Shown here in pieces: positions 61,640-64,000 of a stretch of DNA of 64,000 bases (position 1 is its first letter; the number at the start of each line of letters is the position of its first letter). The DNA is from Lelliottia jeotgali. Lineage in GTDB: Bacteria > Pseudomonadota > Gammaproteobacteria > Enterobacterales > Enterobacteriaceae. The notes beneath the pieces are model-generated. The model had not been told where the DNA came from, did not search any database, and saw nothing but the letters and a program-made list of their open reading frames with translations. Both the position numbers and the translations under genes were made by a program. The stretch lies in assembly GCA_002271215.1 (NCBI GenBank), contig CP018628.1, positions 1,488,001-1,552,000 of the forward strand. Direction: 5' to 3'.

Positions 61640-63076
61640 TCAGACTTTTTCCGTCATTCCTTCTGCAAGATGCGCAATACGCTTTGCCATACCCCGGAAG
61701 ATGAACAGATGCGCCGGGATCATAAATAGCCAGTAGAACAGCCCTGGCATTCCGTGTGGGTGCCACCAGGCGCGAACGTCCAGCTCGCGATGATCGCCTT
61801 TGTCCTTCAACGTAAAGCATAGCCGACCGAGGCCTGGCGCTTTCATTCCGAACAGCAACGCCAGCTGTTTTTCCGGCTCGACGATAATCACCTTCCAGCT
61901 GTCGACGTTATCACCCGTCTGCAAATAGGGATGGGCAGGACGGCCTCTGGCCAGCTTATGCCCGACCAGCAGATCCATCATCCCACGCGTCGTCCAGAGA
62001 ATATTGCCGAAGAAATAGCGCTCTTTGCCGCCGATCTGGTTGATGACTTCCCACAGCGCGGCGAGGCTGGCGGTGGTTTTCACGGTGCAACCGGCCTGCT
62101 TCGGATAATAACCGTATTCCGGCCGCCAGCGGGCAAAGGCCTGAGCGTCATACCCCCAGTCGCTAGAGTTGGCCAGTTTTTCTTCTTCCTTAAGCGTATC
62201 GCGTACAGCGTCGTCGAAGCGGATCAGATCCTGCGGAATCAGTGCCCGTAGCTCGCGGTCGTCGGCCAGCAGATCGTGTTTCAGCCCCTGGATCAGCGCC
62301 TTGGCGGTGGTCGGCGGAACCGAAGTGATCACGTTCAGAAACCATACCGAAATCCAGCTGGTGGGGAAGGGAATGGGTACCAGCCAGCGACGGCGGCCGC
62401 TGACAGTCATAAAGTGCTCGAATTGTTCCTGATAGCTCAGGACTTCCGGCCCGGCGGCTTCCAGCACCCGGTGGTTTTCTGTCGGATGATTCAGCAGCTC
62501 GACCAGATAGTGCAGCAGGTTTTCCAGCGCAATCGGCGTGGTACGCGAGCGTACCCAGCGCGGTGGCGTGAGCACCGGCAGGTTATAAACCATATCGCGC
62601 ATCACTTCGAAGGCCGCAGAACCGGCGCCGACGATAATGCCTGCCCGCAGTTCCGTCACCGGAATCCCCGCGCTGCGCAGCATTTCGCCCGTCAACTGAC
62701 GGGCGCGCAGATGGTCGGACTGTTCGTTTTCCGGCGCCTGGAGCGAGCTGAGAAAAATGACCTGCTTCACCGGCGTCTGGAGCAGCGCATCGCGCACATT
62801 CAGCGCCACCTGGCGTTCATGAGCGATAAAGTCGCCGCCTTCGCCCATGCTGTGTACCAGATAATAGAGCGTATCGACGCCCTCCAGCAGGGCGGGCAGC
62901 GCCTTTGGCCAGTTAAGATCGACCGTATGGCAGGTGACGTTAGGCAGGTTAAGTTTTTCCAGGCGCTCCACATTACGTGCCGCTGCCAGCACCTGATGTC
63001 CGTGCTGGCTGAGCGCCGTCGTCAGATGTTGACCGATATACCCACTGGCGCCGAGCACCAGAATTCGTTGCGACAC
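61640..63076 (-). CDS. ybjT: NAD(P)-binding protein YbjT
   Basis: YbjT has an N-terminal atypical SDR domain ([11 protein letters not shown] at about residues 7-17) and a C-terminal DUF2867-type domain with a hydrophobic patch ([19 protein letters not shown]) near the end that may touch the membrane. It is 478 residues against 476 in E. coli. No catalytic residues were identified. It follows ltaE with 10 bp between, so the two are likely co-transcribed. Confidence 0.9.
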   Translation of the reverse strand: MSQRILVLGASGYIGQHLTTALSQHGHQVLAAARNVERLEKLNLPNVTCHTVDLNWPKALPALLEGVDTLYYLVHSMGEGGDFIAHERQVALNVRDALLQTPVKQVIFLSSLQAPENEQSDHLRARQLTGEMLRSAGIPVTELRAGIIVGAGSAAFEVMRDMVYNLPVLTPPRWVRSRTTPIALENLLHYLVELLNHPTENHRVLEAAGPEVLSYQEQFEHFMTVSGRRRWLVPIPFPTSWISVWFLNVITSVPPTTAKALIQGLKHDLLADDRELRALIPQDLIRFDDAVRDTLKEEEKLANSSDWGYDAQAFARWRPEYGYYPKQAGCTVKTTASLAALWEVINQIGGKERYFFGNILWTTRGMMDLLVGHKLARGRPAHPYLQTGDNVDSWKVIIVEPEKQLALLFGMKAPGLGRLCFTLKDKGDHRELDVRAWWHPHGMPGLFYWLFMIPAHLFIFRGMAKRIAHLAEGMTEKV

Positions 63077-63086
63077 GTCGTGCTCC

Positions 63087-64000
63087 TTAACGCTGTAAAA
63101 AGGCCTGCCAGTGTTTCACCACTTCCGCCAGCTGTTCGCGACTCACGTCGAGATGCATCACGAGACGCACAATCGGTGAGGCATTCATCAGCACGCCGCG
63201 TGCTTTCATAAACTCGCCCAGCGCTGCCGCATTTTCTTCGCCGACGCGCACAAACAGCATATTGGTGTCGTGGCGCATCACGTCCGCGCCAATCTCGCGC
63301 AGTTGCGTCGCCATCCAGGCTGCGTTGTCGTGATCGTCTTTTAGGCGGGCGACATTATTTTTCAGAGCGTACAGTCCGGCTGCCGCCAGAATCCCGGCCT
63401 GACGCATTCCGCCGCCGGTCATTTTACGCCAGCGGTTGGCGCGCTTGATGTACTCCGCATTCCCGACCAGCAGCGAGCCAACCGGCGTTCCCAGCCCTTT
63501 CGACAGGCAGATGGTGAACGAGTCGCAATATTGGGTGATCTCTTTCAGCTCGCAGCCGTATTCCACCACGGCGTTAAAAATACGCGCGCCGTCGACGTGG
63601 AGACAGAGTTTGCGCTCGCGGGTGAACTCCCACGCGTCTTTCAGATACTCACGCGGCAGCACTTTGCCGTTGTGGGTATTTTCCAGACTCAGCAGTTTGG
63701 TGCGAGCAAAGTGAATATCGTCGGCTTTGATTTTGGCCGCCACTTTATCCAGCGGAAGGGAGCCGTCAGCGGCGGCGTCGATAGGCTGCGGCTGAATGCT
63801 GCCGAGCACTGCCGCACCACCGGCTTCGTACAGATAATTATGTGCGCCCTGGCCGACGATGTACTCTTCGCCGCGCTCGCAGTGGCTGAGCAATGCCACC
63901 AGATTGGCCTGCGTGCCAGTCGGCAGGAACAGCGCCGCCTCTTTGCCGCTTAATTCGGCGGCGTAGCGCTGAAGTTCATTGACGGTAGGATCGTCTCCGT
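63087..64000 (-). CDS. ltaE: Low-specificity L-threonine aldolase LtaE, start outside the window
   Basis: LtaE is a PLP enzyme that splits L-threonine and L-allo-threonine to glycine and acetaldehyde. The PLP lysine lies in [25 protein letters not shown] carries the PLP-ring Asp and neighbouring residues. The gene runs past base 64000; about 304 of the usual 333 residues are visible, from around [16 protein letters not shown]. It heads the ltaE-ybjT unit. Identification is secure. Confidence 0.95.
   Translation of the reverse strand, partial: GDDPTVNELQRYAAELSGKEAALFLPTGTQANLVALLSHCERGEEYIVGQGAHNYLYEAGGAAVLGSIQPQPIDAAADGSLPLDKVAAKIKADDIHFARTKLLSLENTHNGKVLPREYLKDAWEFTRERKLCLHVDGARIFNAVVEYGCELKEITQYCDSFTICLSKGLGTPVGSLLVGNAEYIKRANRWRKMTGGGMRQAGILAAAGLYALKNNVARLKDDHDNAAWMATQLREIGADVMRHDTNMLFVRVGEENAAALGEFMKARGVLMNASPIVRLVMHLDVSREQLAEVVKHWQAFLQR

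Noticed and set aside
60534..61820. A longer YbjS starting 91 codons upstream
   Set aside because: The extra segment is not conserved, and the family starts at MKVLVTG, base 61547.

Overview
The window is a 64 kb chromosomal segment of an enterobacterium close to Enterobacter, Lelliottia, Leclercia or Citrobacter. Almost every gene has a recognisable Escherichia coli counterpart in the same order (the ldtB-ybiT to ltaE segment). The protein differences, the family of REP palindromes and several inserted cassettes show it is not E. coli itself. Species cannot be fixed from sequence reading alone.

Layout. 1-4.5 kb: end of an aldo/keto reductase, then a beta-glucoside cassette (family 1 phospho-glucosidase, PTS EIIC, GntR regulator) behind a promoter with twin palindromic operators. 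4.5-7.3 kb: ldtB and ybiT, divergent. 7.5-12.5 kb: inserted cassette of a GH31 glycosidase, an ACS-type MFS transporter and a LacI-type regulator. 12.5-19 kb: ybiU, ybiV, ybiW-ybiY and fsaA, centred on a glycyl radical enzyme, with a shared palindrome before ybiU, before ybiV and between ybiY and fsaA. 19-21 kb: moeA-moeB (molybdenum cofactor). 21-27.6 kb: iaaA-gsiABCD (isoaspartyl peptidase and glutathione import). 27.8-35.2 kb: bssR, yliI, gstB, dacC, deoR, ybjG, an extra PAP2 gene and mdfA. 35.3-36.6 kb: a complete IS481-family element with a 5-bp target duplication. 36.6-45.9 kb: ybjI, ybjJ, rcdA, a quinone-reductase/TetR pair, the sRNA gene rybB, ybjL, ybjM, grxA, nfsA, rimK and ybjN. 46.4-50.5 kb: potFGHI (putrescine import). 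50.6-54.7 kb: ybjO, rlmC and a two-component system. 54.8-58.5 kb: artJ and artPIQM (arginine import). 58.8-64 kb: ybjP, ybjQ-amiD, ybjS, ybjT and the start-truncated ltaE.

How it fits together. Most of the window is housekeeping transport, cofactor and envelope functions, separated by REP elements and hairpin terminators. The most informative signals are regulatory. (1) A 13-bp core palindrome recurs at three promoters of the ybiU/V/W/Y-fsaA cluster, with an FNR-like site at class II spacing before ybiY; this suggests one anaerobically induced regulon. (2) A consensus PmrA/BasR box precedes an operon of a non-canonical PAP2 protein and ybjG. (3) rybB is intact with a sigma-E promoter. (4) Tandem ARG boxes precede artJ. 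Accessory cassettes sit between conserved genes at about 1, 8, 33, 35, 40 and 52 kb.
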